A program made the translations under genes and the position numbers. A DNA stretch of 64,000 nt from Alicyclobacillus herbarius DSM 13609. GTDB taxonomy: Bacteria; Bacillota; Bacilli; Alicyclobacillales; Alicyclobacillaceae. Each line of letters opens with the position of its first letter. The first letter of the stretch is position 1. The notes beneath the pieces are model-generated. The model worked only from the letters and a program-made list of their open reading frames with translations, was not told where the DNA came from and did not search any database. Location: the NCBI RefSeq assembly GCF_000430585.1, contig NZ_AUMH01000005.1, positions 105,918 to 169,917 on the forward strand, read 5' to 3'. This document shows positions 1 through 8,790 of the stretch, piece after piece.

Positions 1-1
1 G

Positions 2-2185
2 CTGCCGACCGGCTACGTGTGGCAGGGACGCACGCTCGTGGACGTGGATGTGGAGGCTTGTCGCATTGACCTGGGGGCCCTCGCCGAAGCGGTGGAGCAC
101 TTTGAAACGGTGCACGAGGCACTGGTGGACGCCCATCGCCGGATTCGCGACGGGTTGGGCGCTTGGGAACAGGAGATGAGGGATTTACAGCAATCCATCG
201 CCGAATTGCGCCGTGGCATCAAGCAGTACGATGCGCCCATTGTGCGTTTGCGCCAGGTGCTGCGCGAGGGATTGAAACGTCAGACCGGGCAGGATGTGCC
301 AGTGGAGATTTTCGCCGACTTGCTGGAGGTGAAAAATCCAGAATGGCAGCCGGCCATCGAAGGGTATCTGCATACGCAACGCTTCTATCTCATCGTCCCG
401 CCGGAACACTTTATCGCCGCCCTGCGCATTTATGACGAGGTCAAGCGGATCGATAAAGTGTTCGACGTAGGTCTGGTGGATATCGGGAAGATTCTTGAGG
501 AGCACCCGCAGCGGATGCCGGGTTGTTTGGCCGAAGAGGTGGAGACGGACAACCCGTATGCACGGGCCTACGCTGATTTCCTGTTGGGCCGCGTCATCAA
601 GTGCGACCGGGTGGAAGATTTACGTCAACACCGTACCAGCATTACGCGTGACGGGATGCTCTACCAAAGCTTTGTGGCGCGCCAGTTGAACCCACGCCGC
701 TGGCAGACGATGTATATCGGGAAACGGGCGATTGCTCAGCAGCTCGAGCAGAAGACATCACGCCTGGCCTTTGTGGAGCAAGCCTGCGAGCGCTGGCGGC
801 CGCGTCTGCAGCAGGCACAGGGGTGGAGTCGGCAAGCCGTTCTCACTGGGGCGGATGTTGAAGCAGCCCGCGAGACGGACGCACGCCTGGCGGAACTGGC
901 CGCTTTGCAAGAAAAACTGCGCGAGGTGTTGGACAGGCTCGGGTCGCTCGACCTCACGTACTTGGCGTCGCTCGAAGCGCAGATTGCGGAGTGCGACCAG
1001 GAACTCGCCCACATCCGCGCGCGCATGGATGACTTGCAGCGTCGCCGGGGGAACCTTGTCGGCGAGCGGGATCGCCTAGAAGGAGAGGTGCTGCCCGAGT
1101 TGAACCAACGGCTGCAAGACGCCAAATTACGCCTCGCCTCCCAGCACGATCCGCTGTTCGCTGCGGACATTGGTGAGCCTCGCTACCAACAGGAAATGGA
1201 GCGGTTAGGGTCGGTCGACACGCTTGTAGCCAACTTCGCCCGCCAGCGCTCAACCGACGCGAATCGTGAACAGGAGTACCAACGGGAACTGATTGACCAG
1301 CGAGCGGCGTATAACAGGCAGTTTTTGGCCGGGTTTGACATTCAGCGCAGAGACAACGATGCGTACGAGGAAGAACTCCGTTGGCTCACCGAATCCCAGG
1401 CGACCGAGTACGAGGAGAAGATTCGCGAAGCCAAGGAGCGCGCTCAAATCCAGTTCCAGGAGGACTTCATCAGTAAGCTGCGCAGTAACATCGAGACGGT
1501 GGAGCAGCAGATTCGCGATCTGAACCACGCGATTCAGAGTGTGCCGTTTGGTCGTGATCGCTACCACTTTGCTGTGCGGCCGAATCCGCAGTATGAGCGC
1601 TTCTACCGCATGATTACGGATGATATGCTGCTCGAGGGCTACGGGTTGTTCTCGCAGTCGTTCCAAGAGCGGCACGGAGATACGATTGAAGAACTGTTCC
1701 GGAACATCGTCGATGTGGACGAGCAAGACCCGATGGTGCAGACAGAACTGGAGAACAATCTGAAGCGGTTTACCGATTATCGGACGTACCTTGATTTTGA
1801 CCTGGTGGTCAAAGACGAGGAAGGGCGCCAATCCCGACTCTCCCGGGTGATTGCGAAAAAGTCTGGGGGTGAGACGCAAACTCCGTTTTACATTTCCGTG
1901 CTCGCTTCGTTCGCCCAGATGTACCGCGTGCGCCAGATGGGTTTGGATAATACGCTGCGCCTGATTGTGTTCGACGAGGCGTACAGCAAGATGGACCATC
2001 AGCGCATTCGCGAGAGCATCCGCCTCACACGTGAACTCGGGCTGCAGTTGGTTCTTTCCGCGCCGACTGAGAAAATTGCGGATATTGTCCCGCACGTGGA
2101 CAGAACCCTGGTCGTGACACGCATCCGCAGCGAGACGCGCGTGTCCGCGTTTGACGCCAAACGGCAGGGGGTCAAGTTAGGGTGA
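2..2185 (+). CDS. jetC: Wadjet JetC-like SMC/condensin ATPase, 3' part
   Basis: The reading frame is open from the left edge of the window, so only the C-terminal ~728 residues are seen and the true start lies outside. The visible part is a long, Glu/Arg/Gln-rich coiled coil (nucleotides ~700-1550) followed by an ABC-type head half. An SGGE signature (~1860-1875) and a Walker B-like stretch ending LIVFDEAYSKMD (~1960-1995) fit the C-terminal head of SMC/MukB-like proteins. JetC is the SMC-like subunit of Wadjet, which recognises and eliminates plasmid DNA. The call rests on this architecture and on the overlapping JetD-like gene downstream, with which it shares a GTGA overlap. JetA and JetB would be expected upstream, outside the window. 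Confidence 0.8.
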   Translation: MPTGYVWQGRTLVDVDVEACRIDLGALAEAVEHFETVHEALVDAHRRIRDGLGAWEQEMRDLQQSIAELRRGIKQYDAPIVRLRQVLREGLKRQTGQDVPVEIFADLLEVKNPEWQPAIEGYLHTQRFYLIVPPEHFIAALRIYDEVKRIDKVFDVGLVDIGKILEEHPQRMPGCLAEEVETDNPYARAYADFLLGRVIKCDRVEDLRQHRTSITRDGMLYQSFVARQLNPRRWQTMYIGKRAIAQQLEQKTSRLAFVEQACERWRPRLQQAQGWSRQAVLTGADVEAARETDARLAELAALQEKLREVLDRLGSLDLTYLASLEAQIAECDQELAHIRARMDDLQRRRGNLVGERDRLEGEVLPELNQRLQDAKLRLASQHDPLFAADIGEPRYQQEMERLGSVDTLVANFARQRSTDANREQEYQRELIDQRAAYNRQFLAGFDIQRRDNDAYEEELRWLTESQATEYEEKIREAKERAQIQFQEDFISKLRSNIETVEQQIRDLNHAIQSVPFGRDRYHFAVRPNPQYERFYRMITDDMLLEGYGLFSQSFQERHGDTIEELFRNIVDVDEQDPMVQTELENNLKRFTDYRTYLDFDLVVKDEEGRQSRLSRVIAKKSGGETQTPFYISVLASFAQMYRVRQMGLDNTLRLIVFDEAYSKMDHQRIRESIRLTRELGLQLVLSAPTEKIADIVPHVDRTLVVTRIRSETRVSAFDAKRQGVKLG

Positions 2186-3453
2186 CGAGATCGCCGTGGG
2201 CAGAACGAGTGGTCGCCGAGCTTCTGCATCGCTACGAGTCCAGCAAGGCGTTTGCGCTGGGTCAGCCGACTGCACGCAGGGTTCAACTGCGCATTGAGGA
2301 GCGCTTCGTGCCTGGCTATCTATCCGGCTTGGCCGATCCGGACCTAATTCATGCGTTTCACGCGGACCTGGTGGGCCTTGAACGGACCGGCGTGCTGGAA
2401 CTGAAGTGGGTGAAGCATGAGGAGGGCAATCTGCTCGAGCGGGTGTATCTACAGTGGTCGGGTATTGAGCGTGCCTACGCGTGGTTGGGGCGGCGGCCAT
2501 TGCGGGACGAATTGGCCGACATCGCGACGGAGTTGGAGGCATGGCGCCCGCGCTTGCGTACATCGTGGCTGCAGCAGTGGCTGGACGATGTGCTCGTTCA
2601 CCTCCGCGAGCAGGGGCGTTTTCCAACCAGTCTGTTGCCTGTGGAAGCGGATCGGCGTCAGTTGCTTTTGGCCGCTTTGGCCGGATGGGTGGATAAGGGT
2701 GACGAAGAGATGACCCTGCGCTTGTTCTCAAAGCGCTATTTGCGTGACAGTAAGGCGTTTGAACGCCAGGTGCAAGAGCGCTTTTTGGCCGTTGTACGCC
2801 GTTACTGGCCACCCGCACAGCGTCTGCTTGAGGTGGGAGTGGGCGACGCGGAGTTGCTGGCGGAGTTAGGCATCTCGACAAGTCACGACGATGTCGCGTT
2901 TGCCGGACCGCTCGGGCTTCGTCTCGACGGCCACGAGGTGGATGTCTCTTCGTTTCCTTATGGACTTGCGCTGGGGACGGAATCACTGCGCAAGTTTCAT
3001 GTCGTGTCAGCGCCCATCCAGCGCGTCATCACGATTGAAAATAAAGCCAACTACCGGTACTATGTGCGACAAGACAGGGCGCGTGACGAACTCGTGGTTT
3101 ATCTGGCCGGATTCGCGAGTCCGGCGGTGCGCAGGTTGTTGCAGGCGGTCCGCGAGTGCTTTCTGACCCGGAGACAGCCCTTGCCGCGCCTTCAGCATTG
3201 GGGCGATTTGGACTACGGGGGCATCCTCATTCTGCAACACCTGCGCGAGTCGGTCTGGCCCGAAGCCATCTCCTGGCGGATGGAGCCGGTGTGGCTGGAC
3301 AAGCTGCGGGAGTACGTGGCACCGTTTGATGCCCGTTATCGGGACAAGTTGGCGAGGTTGCTGGAAGACGAGCGGTATGTAGCCGAATGGCCACTCGTGC
3401 GAAAACTGCTCGAGGTCGGCGGGACTCTGGAGCAGGAAGCGTTTTTGGTGTAG
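2182..3453 (+). CDS. jetD: Wadjet JetD-like TOPRIM nuclease subunit (DUF3322/DUF2220)
   Basis: The 423-residue product starts at a GTG that overlaps the jetC stop by four bases, so the two are translationally coupled. The C-terminal half carries a TOPRIM-like acidic set: a conserved Glu in VITIENKANY (~residue 280) and an Asp-x-Asp in HWGDLDYGGI (~residue 343). JetD proteins have an N-terminal DUF3322 region and a C-terminal DUF2220 region and act as the DNA-cutting subunit of Wadjet. Length and position directly after the SMC subunit fit the family. It could also be read as an isolated DUF2220 protein, but the neighbour argues for Wadjet. Confidence 0.82.
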   Translation: MTRSPWAERVVAELLHRYESSKAFALGQPTARRVQLRIEERFVPGYLSGLADPDLIHAFHADLVGLERTGVLELKWVKHEEGNLLERVYLQWSGIERAYAWLGRRPLRDELADIATELEAWRPRLRTSWLQQWLDDVLVHLREQGRFPTSLLPVEADRRQLLLAALAGWVDKGDEEMTLRLFSKRYLRDSKAFERQVQERFLAVVRRYWPPAQRLLEVGVGDAELLAELGISTSHDDVAFAGPLGLRLDGHEVDVSSFPYGLALGTESLRKFHVVSAPIQRVITIENKANYRYYVRQDRARDELVVYLAGFASPAVRRLLQAVRECFLTRRQPLPRLQHWGDLDYGGILILQHLRESVWPEAISWRMEPVWLDKLREYVAPFDARYRDKLARLLEDERYVAEWPLVRKLLEVGGTLEQEAFLV

Positions 3454-3780
3454 GGTGCACGCCGGCACCGTAGGATGCTTTCGGTGGACTCATTGTTCGT
3501 TTTCAGCCGTTTTTTATCTGCCTCTGCCCGTCTGCGGAACAGAGAATGGCGCCGATTTCAGGGTGCAGGCAGAGAATACGTTGGTGGCCAAAACAAGATG
3601 AAAAGCCGCACTGATGTAGAACAACTCTCCCATCGGTTATGGACGCTCTCGTTTTCCTGCGGTATCCTGTTCGTGAGGTCAAGCTTGAACATCCTGGAGA
3701 CCGTGGGAGTGCGTTATGGAGCCTCGTCCGCCGGGCAAGTGGTCCTCGCCCAGCAGCGGCCCGATTGCAAGTTGATACTT
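3454..3780. other. Intergenic region, no gene recognised
   Basis: This stretch separates jetD from a convergent small gene. A 109-codon open frame runs through it on the plus strand (3475-3804), but it has no recognisable domain, no good ribosome binding site, and overlaps the 3' end of the minus-strand gene. I see no clear terminator with a T-run. It may hold decayed coding sequence. Confidence 0.4.
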
Positions 3781-4116
3781 CTAATGCACAATCCGGTTGC
3801 GTAGTTCCTGGAGGCGATTCCACTGTTTCCGTAAGAGGTCCAGGCGCTGATCAAACGGAATGGTATCCCAGTGCTCGTACAGGTGTCGATTGGCCTCCTC
3901 AAAGCGTTCAATGGTATTAAAGAATGCTTCCGACCGTTTGTCGTAATACTTTTCGTCCGCGTAAGACCGCTCTGCGATTTGCTCAAGTCGGTGCTGCTGT
4001 TTCTCCAGGATGGCGTCAATCTCCGCTTCGTCTAACCGGTTCCAAGCGTTCATCAAGGCCTGATTCGCCAGTTCGTAACTCTGCAGCGTCTGAGCAATAA
4101 CTTCCTCGTTTTTCAC
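3781..4116 (-). CDS. Small helical protein of unknown function
   Basis: The 111-residue protein is highly charged and predicted to be nearly all helical: it is rich in Glu, Gln, Arg and Asn with heptad-like Leu/Ile/Ala spacing. There is no signal peptide, membrane segment or cysteine. I do not recognise a family. The start is a GTG preceded by AAAGGAGCC at good spacing; an out-of-phase ATG two bases upstream would hit a stop at once, which supports the GTG. It lies divergent from the coiled-coil gene at 4344 and converges on jetD. Function is not inferred. Confidence 0.6.
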   Translation of the reverse strand: MKNEEVIAQTLQSYELANQALMNAWNRLDEAEIDAILEKQQHRLEQIAERSYADEKYYDKRSEAFFNTIERFEEANRHLYEHWDTIPFDQRLDLLRKQWNRLQELRNRIVH

Positions 4117-4297
4117 ATTTTGGCTCCTTTCCTCATCTGGACTTTGTTGCTAGGATGTCACGCGCTGCCGAAAAACATGTGACCAAGACGGCATTGGTTG
4201 AGCGCGAGCAGCCATAACCAGCCATCTGGACACCCCCTCTCGTCGCCGTGGATGTGGTAGATGGGGCAAATACAGGGAGCCACAAAAAAACAGCAAA

Positions 4298-4322
4298 CCT
4301 GGCCACATTGCGTCGGGCCAGG
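4298..4322 (-). terminator. Possible minus-strand hairpin terminator
   Basis: A perfect 7-bp stem CCTGGCC/GGCCAGG closes an 11-nt loop. On the minus strand it is followed by TTTGCTGTTTTTTT, which resembles a rho-independent terminator. It could stop transcription arriving from the minus-strand operon at 5-8 kb. On the plus strand it would sit in the leader of the gene at 4344 instead. Confidence 0.35.
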
Positions 4323-4343
4323 TAGAAAACAGGGGGCGACCAA

Positions 4344-4895
4344 ATGGACCCAGAATTAAAGGCTTTTCTGGAAGGGATGGAAGGCCGTCTTATCGACCGA
4401 CTGGACCAAAAGGTGGACGAGGGGTTACAACGTGTCAGGTTGCAGCTCGTCGAGACGATGGACGAAAAGCTGCAGGCTATGGAACAGCGTCTGGATGTGA
4501 AGATGGACGAAAAGCTGCAGGATATGGAACAGCGTCTGGATGTGAAGATGGACGAAAAGCTGCAGGATATGGAACAGCGTCTGGATGCGAAGATGGACGA
4601 AAAGCTGCAGGATATGGAACAGCGCCTGGATGCGAAGATGGACGCGAAGCTGCAGGATATGGAACAGCGGTTCCATGGAACCCTGCAGGAATTTGCGTCA
4701 CAGATTTTGGATCAGGTTAACGTTAAGACAAATCAATTACTTAAAGAAGTCAATCAGGTCAGCCGAGACTTGCGAGATGTAAAGGAAAGGCTTGAGCACA
4801 TTGAAGGTATGGTCCTTCGTCACGAAAAAATTCTGGACATCCATACCCATAAGATCGCGGTGATTGAGCAGGAAATGGAGATCGCGCGGCGGTAA
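4344..4895 (+). CDS. Coiled-coil protein with 15-residue tandem repeats
   Basis: The 183-residue soluble protein is almost entirely predicted coiled coil. Residues ~39-113 consist of nearly five copies of a 15-residue unit of the form MDEKLQDMEQRLDVK, encoded by near-identical 45-bp repeats. The last ~70 residues are a second heptad region (LLKEVNQVSRDLRDVKERLEHIEGMV) without the repeat. No catalytic domain, signal or membrane segment is visible. The ATG follows AGGGGGCGACCAA. Short bacterial coiled-coil proteins of this shape are often annotated only as hypothetical, so a scaffold or spacer role is a guess. It is flanked by an unknown small gene and the sugar-acid operon. Confidence 0.7.
   Translation: MDPELKAFLEGMEGRLIDRLDQKVDEGLQRVRLQLVETMDEKLQAMEQRLDVKMDEKLQDMEQRLDVKMDEKLQDMEQRLDAKMDEKLQDMEQRLDAKMDAKLQDMEQRFHGTLQEFASQILDQVNVKTNQLLKEVNQVSRDLRDVKERLEHIEGMVLRHEKILDIHTHKIAVIEQEMEIARR
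4458..4682 (+). repeat. Tandem 45-bp repeat array inside the coiled-coil gene
   Basis: Units begin at 4458, 4503, 4548, 4593 and 4638. The first four are almost identical; the fifth diverges after about 36 bases. The unit is an exact multiple of three, so copy-number change would lengthen or shorten the coiled coil without a frameshift. Confidence 0.9.
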
Positions 4896-5072
4896 GCCCG
4901 TGGATGGGGAAAATCGCTGCGTTTGTTCGAGCGCTGTAACCTTCCGTTTCATAGCGTGGTTTTCGGGCAGCGTTTCGATGGCACCCTTCCAGGGACACCG
5001 CCTTTATGCAGGCGGCGTCACTGGTGTATTCAAGGTTACAGTGTTGGCACGTGACCGCCCGATTTTCGGTGT

Positions 5073-6512
5073 CTATCTCCCATAATAAACCGCGCAGGTC
5101 TTCACCTGGCTGTAAAAGTCCAGCGCTGCCTGGCCCTGTTCGCGGGTGTGGGAGCTGGACCACTTCATGCCGCCAAACGGAGCCTGGTACTCGACCCCAG
5201 CCGTTTCCAGGTTGATGCGGACCATGCCTGCCTCGACCTCGTCGAGAAAGCGCAGGCCGTACGCAAGATTTTGCGTAAAGATGGAGGCGGAGAGCCCGTA
5301 CATGGTCTGGTTGCAAAGGGCAATCGCCTCTTCGACATCGGCTACAGGTAGGAGCGTGGCCAACGGTCCGAAGATCTCTTCCTGCACCAACGGGTGATTG
5401 GCTTCCACCCCGGTCGCCAACAGGGGCCGGACGTAGTAGCCGTTTGCCACGTCGACGGTGGTGGGACCAACGGCCAACGTCTGGGCATCCGCCTCCACCT
5501 GTTTCACGTACGATTGCACCTTATCGTATTGGGCCTTCGACGCTACCGGTCCCAAGTAGGACTTGGCGTCGAGCGCGTGGCCCAAAGGCGCCTGTTCCAG
5601 TCCTTTGGCCAACGCCTGTACCAAGGTATCGAACACGGTCATTTCTACAAAGATGCGGCTGGTCGCCGTGCATTTTTGCCCGGCGGATCGGAAGGCACCA
5701 CTGAGGATGGCCGGAACCGCCACGTCGAGGTTTGCGTCGGCGAGCACGATGGCGGCGTTTTTTCCGCCCATCTCCGTCTGATATTTGATGTTGCGGCTGG
5801 CGCATGCGGCGGCCACTTGACGGCCGGTTTGGGTCGATCCGGTGAAGCTGACGGCATCGACATCCGCTTCTTCCACCAGTGCCCGGCCCACGTCCTGACC
5901 GCGGCCGATGACCAGATTTAACACCCCGGCCGGCAAACCGGCTGCGGCAAACAGCTCCGTCACGCGGGTGGCGGTCAGTGAAGCGGTCTCGGCCGGTTTC
6001 CAGACGACCGTGTTCCCGCAGATGAGGGCGGGGGCAATCTTCCAGATAGGGATGGCCACTGGGAAGTTCCACGGGGTGATGATTCCCACCACCCCGAGCG
6101 GTACGCGCCGGGTGTATTGGAGCACCTGGCCAGCCGTGGAGGGGATGACGTCGCCGACGGCGCGGACGCCCTCCGCCGCATAGTAGCGCAGGAGGTGGAT
6201 GCCGCGGGTTACCTCTCCGCGCATTTCAGAAATGGGTTTGCCCATCTCCGTGCTGGCCAACTGGGCCACTTCGTCCGCGTGCTGTTCCAGGGCCTGGGCC
6301 AATTTATACAGTACCTCGCCGCGCGCTGCGCCGGTCAGCCCGGCCCATCGTGGCAGGGCTTGCCGAGCGGCTTCTGCCGCCTGCTGCACGTCCGCAGGGG
6401 CGGAAAACACCACGGTCCCCACGTGCTCCTGAGTGTTGGATGGGTTCACCACCGTCAACTCGTCAGCCTTAGGCACAATCCACTCGCCGCCAATCCAGTT
6501 CTTTGAGTTCAT
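5073..6512 (-). CDS. NAD(P)-dependent aldehyde dehydrogenase, probably 2-oxoglutarate semialdehyde type
   Basis: The product is 479 residues when started at the ATG preceded by GGAGGTGGCCAA; an in-frame upstream extension lacks such a site. It is a complete ALDH superfamily enzyme: PWNFP with the active-site Asn149, the Glu247 general base in TEMGGKN, and the nucleophile Cys281 in GQKCTATSR. It oxidises an aldehyde to the acid. In the neighbourhood of sugar-acid dehydratases and a GntR regulator the likely substrate is 2-oxoglutarate (2,5-dioxopentanoate) semialdehyde, the end product of non-phosphorylative pentonate/hexarate pathways; that assignment is inference. It is the last gene of a minus-strand unit GntR regulator, U32-like protein, ALDH. 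Confidence 0.88.
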   Translation of the reverse strand: MNSKNWIGGEWIVPKADELTVVNPSNTQEHVGTVVFSAPADVQQAAEAARQALPRWAGLTGAARGEVLYKLAQALEQHADEVAQLASTEMGKPISEMRGEVTRGIHLLRYYAAEGVRAVGDVIPSTAGQVLQYTRRVPLGVVGIITPWNFPVAIPIWKIAPALICGNTVVWKPAETASLTATRVTELFAAAGLPAGVLNLVIGRGQDVGRALVEEADVDAVSFTGSTQTGRQVAAACASRNIKYQTEMGGKNAAIVLADANLDVAVPAILSGAFRSAGQKCTATSRIFVEMTVFDTLVQALAKGLEQAPLGHALDAKSYLGPVASKAQYDKVQSYVKQVEADAQTLAVGPTTVDVANGYYVRPLLATGVEANHPLVQEEIFGPLATLLPVADVEEAIALCNQTMYGLSASIFTQNLAYGLRFLDEVEAGMVRINLETAGVEYQAPFGGMKWSSSHTREQGQAALDFYSQVKTCAVYYGR

Positions 6513-6657
6513 TTGGCCACCTCCAGAAACGTCAATTCGCTGCATCCGGAACGAGTGCCTGTATTCCATACGAACATTGGCAGAAAAACCATTACGACCG
6601 ATACCAATGCCGAGCAGGTGCTGAACCCGCGACTAGGCTTTTGGGGCCTATCATTTC

Positions 6658-7617
6658 TTAGCGCTTCGCAATCGCCGGGACGCCGAGGCCTTCCGCGCCC
6701 AGTTCCGAATCGACGGCGTCCGGCGCGTAGCGCTTGAGCAGTTCTAGGCCAATCGCCGCTCGGCGTACCCGCTCGCGGGTCAGGGTAATCGCTGTGTCTT
6801 CTAAGTGCGTACCCGATGGGTAGATGTTCGGCGCGTTTCTCAGGCCAAATTTGATATAGACGGGAGACAACACGCGCACAATCTCCGGCAGTTCGTAGTG
6901 GCGGACAAAGCCACCGAAGTCGTCCGGCGCCTCGACGTACATGTCGATAGGGATGTCCACCACTTGCCGAACCGCGGCCAAACGCGGCAGGGTCTGGTCG
7001 GAAGCGATGTTAAACGTACCGGCGCCAAGGTCCTGCAGGATGCGGATGGAGACCGGGTTGCTGGCACCCTGCAGCACCGACACCTTGACGACCAGGTCGG
7101 CGGGGAGCTTACCAAGCTTCTTGAACTCGTTGACCAGCCAAATCAGACCTTCGTCCGCCACCAACACGCTGCGGATGCCGAGGGAACAGGCGCGATGAAT
7201 GTCCTCTAAGGCGTAAACGAGCTGGTCCATTCCCGCGTGCCGCCAGCCGATGTTCTTGCCCGCCTGGGTCAAGGGCTGCGACGCCACGTCAAACGGCGCC
7301 CGGGGTCCCACAAACAACGAGACCTCCATGCGGTTTTCATAGCCCAGTTCCGCCATTTCGCGAATCTCGTCATCGGTGAGCAGCATGATACCCGAGCCCT
7401 GCGAGATGCGGTGGACCCGAATCCCGTACCGCTTGATTTCCTCCAGGGCGGCCCGCATGGCCCTGGGGCCCTCCACGCTAGGAATTTCCACTCGGTATTG
7501 TGATCCGTCCGGAAACCGTTTTTGTGACGTCGGCAGGTCGTACGCGTCTCCGGTGGGGAGATTGAGCGCTTTCAATCCTGCTTTGGCCCACTCCATCCTT
7601 GCATCACTCACTTTCAC
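6658..7617 (-). CDS. U32-peptidase-like TIM-barrel protein in a sugar-acid operon
   Basis: The 319-residue product has alternating helix/strand character (VRQVVDIPIDMYVEAPDDFGGFVRHYELPEIVR) and an Asp/Glu-rich barrel pattern similar to proteins annotated as U32-like or peptidase-like in sugar-acid clusters. I see no protease motif that would prove peptidase activity, so an isomerase or lyase role is equally possible. The furthest GTG start has no strong ribosome binding site; a GTG two codons later and an ATG seven codons later are alternatives. It sits between a FadR-type regulator and an aldehyde dehydrogenase on the same strand, suggesting a catabolic or accessory role. Confidence 0.55.
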   Translation of the reverse strand: MKVSDARMEWAKAGLKALNLPTGDAYDLPTSQKRFPDGSQYRVEIPSVEGPRAMRAALEEIKRYGIRVHRISQGSGIMLLTDDEIREMAELGYENRMEVSLFVGPRAPFDVASQPLTQAGKNIGWRHAGMDQLVYALEDIHRACSLGIRSVLVADEGLIWLVNEFKKLGKLPADLVVKVSVLQGASNPVSIRILQDLGAGTFNIASDQTLPRLAAVRQVVDIPIDMYVEAPDDFGGFVRHYELPEIVRVLSPVYIKFGLRNAPNIYPSGTHLEDTAITLTRERVRRAAIGLELLKRYAPDAVDSELGAEGLGVPAIAKR

Positions 7618-7633
7618 TTAATTTTAGAGGTTA

Positions 7634-7664
7634 TCCGGAAGGGGGTCCTTTCGGACAAGCATTT
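7634..7664. repeat. Dispersed TGTCCG hairpin repeat, copy 1
   Basis: The sequence folds as TCCGGAAGG/CCTTTCGGA around a GGGT loop and continues with ACAAGCATTT. It resembles elements at 8624-8768, 14331-14345 and 15022-15068. It lies between two minus-strand genes and has no T-run, so it is not a standard terminator. Confidence 0.55.
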
Positions 7665-8334
7665 ACATACCGTCGGATTGATGGGTCAAATCACTGAGTA
7701 TGTAGGCCATCATGTCGTCCACGTGGGATTTCATCAGCGACTTGGCCTGCTCAGCGTTCCGTTCCTTCAGGGCACTGGCAATCATCCGGTGATAGTGGGC
7801 GGCTTTCTCAATCATGCCAGGAATCATGTTGGTGTAGCTGCGCCCATGACGGAACTGCCCTTCAATGGATTGAAACATGCCAAACAAGACTTCATTGTGT
7901 GCCGCCCGAGCAATCAGATGATGAAACTTTACGTCAGAATCGAGAAAGTCTTGGCGTCGTTCCACTAACTCCGACATTTCCGCGGCTGCCTGGTGAATGG
8001 CTTCGATTTCTTGCATAAATCCGCGTTGTGCCGCGAGAAAGGCGAGTTCAGGCTCGAGCAGGCTGCGTGCCTCAAACAGGTCTTTCAGAGAAGCGGCGGA
8101 CAAATCAGGACCGAGCGCGTGCGTTGCGGTCAGGTCGGTGCGCACGAACATGCCGCGGCCTTGTTCAATCGTGATGATCTTGCGGTGTTCCAGGATACGC
8201 AGCACTTCGCGCAACGTGGAGACAGCCACGTTCAGGTCCTCGGACAGTTGCTGAATCGTCGGCAGCCGGTCTCCCGGGCGCCAGATGCCGCTGCGAATGT
8301 ACTCTTCAATCGTGGCCAGGGTGGCCTCAAACAC
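7663..8334 (-). CDS. GntR family transcriptional regulator, FadR/FCD subfamily
   Basis: The product has an N-terminal winged helix (GDRLPTIQQLSEDLNVAVSTLREVLRIL, then the wing EQGRGMFV) and a C-terminal all-helical FCD ligand domain (SLLEPELAF near residue 90, histidines in HHLIARAAHNEV). FCD regulators bind sugar acids or other carboxylates and usually repress adjacent catabolic genes; here these are the ALDH operon it heads and the divergent MFS/dehydratase operon. The annotated start is GTG at 8334, but the only good ribosome binding site (GGAGGTGA) lies about 26 nt upstream and fits a CTG at 8352, which would add six residues. Confidence 0.85.
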   Translation of the reverse strand: MFEATLATIEEYIRSGIWRPGDRLPTIQQLSEDLNVAVSTLREVLRILEHRKIITIEQGRGMFVRTDLTATHALGPDLSAASLKDLFEARSLLEPELAFLAAQRGFMQEIEAIHQAAAEMSELVERRQDFLDSDVKFHHLIARAAHNEVLFGMFQSIEGQFRHGRSYTNMIPGMIEKAAHYHRMIASALKERNAEQAKSLMKSHVDDMMAYILSDLTHQSDGM

Positions 8335-8492
8335 GCCCTGCTTGCTGGTCAGGTCTGTTCACCTCCTCCGGGACGCAGACATACACGACTAAACAAATCA
8401 TATGATGAATATAGCGGATCGTCAAATGGATTTTGGAAACAATGTGAGGATCGGCGCGGATATGTCCGATTTTAACCAATGACAACGATTAC

Positions 8493-8507
8493 ATTGATCA
8501 TATCAAT
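8493..8507. promoter_or_regulatory. Candidate GntR operator in the divergent intergenic region
   Basis: The inverted repeat ATTGAT-CAT-ATCAAT has perfect 6-bp arms. It lies about 150 bp upstream of the regulator start and about 285 bp upstream of the divergent MFS gene, in an AT-rich patch. The rest of 8353-8790 holds no gene, only this patch and the hairpin repeat further right. Confidence 0.4.
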
Positions 8508-8623
8508 TAACTCTTGTAAAATGGCGACTGTATAAAATCATCGGATGTGAGGAGCAGGGGGGAAGGCGAATGTAGCGCATAGGGTTCAACTGATTTTTTG
8601 AAACCGCTTTATCGCGGTTGCCT

Positions 8624-8768
8624 GGAAAGGGGTTAGAACTCCCCGGCGCATTGCTTCGTCAGCGCCCAAAATGCTCCCTCACGTACTAAAAGACGTACGC
8701 TCGGTACGCATTTTGAGCTAGCTTCCTCGCACTGCTTGGGTCTTACCTAACACCTTTCCGGACACGCA
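8624..8768. repeat. Dispersed TGTCCG hairpin repeat, copy 2, with expanded loop
   Basis: The outer arms GGAAAGGGGTTAG and CTAACACCTTTCC pair across about 110 nt of inner sequence that itself contains inverted pieces (CAAAATGC with GCATTTTG, and repeated CGTAC). The right end continues GGACACGCA as in the copy at 15022-15068. It forms the leader of the MFS gene and could fold in the mRNA. Confidence 0.5.
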
Positions 8769-8790
8769 CTCATACTTGCTAGGAGGGTGG

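Noticed and set aside
1250..2095. Long minus-strand open frame opposite jetC
   Set aside because: It is antisense to well-conserved ATPase motifs and has no domain of its own.
3475..3804. 109-codon plus-strand gene after jetD
   Set aside because: No domain, poor start, and overlap with a better-supported minus-strand gene.
4458..4682. CRISPR-like array in repeated region
   Set aside because: Units are contiguous and protein-coding in one frame.
4425..4701. Minus-strand repetitive open frames opposite the coiled-coil gene
   Set aside because: They are antisense images of the 45-bp repeats, with no ribosome binding site.
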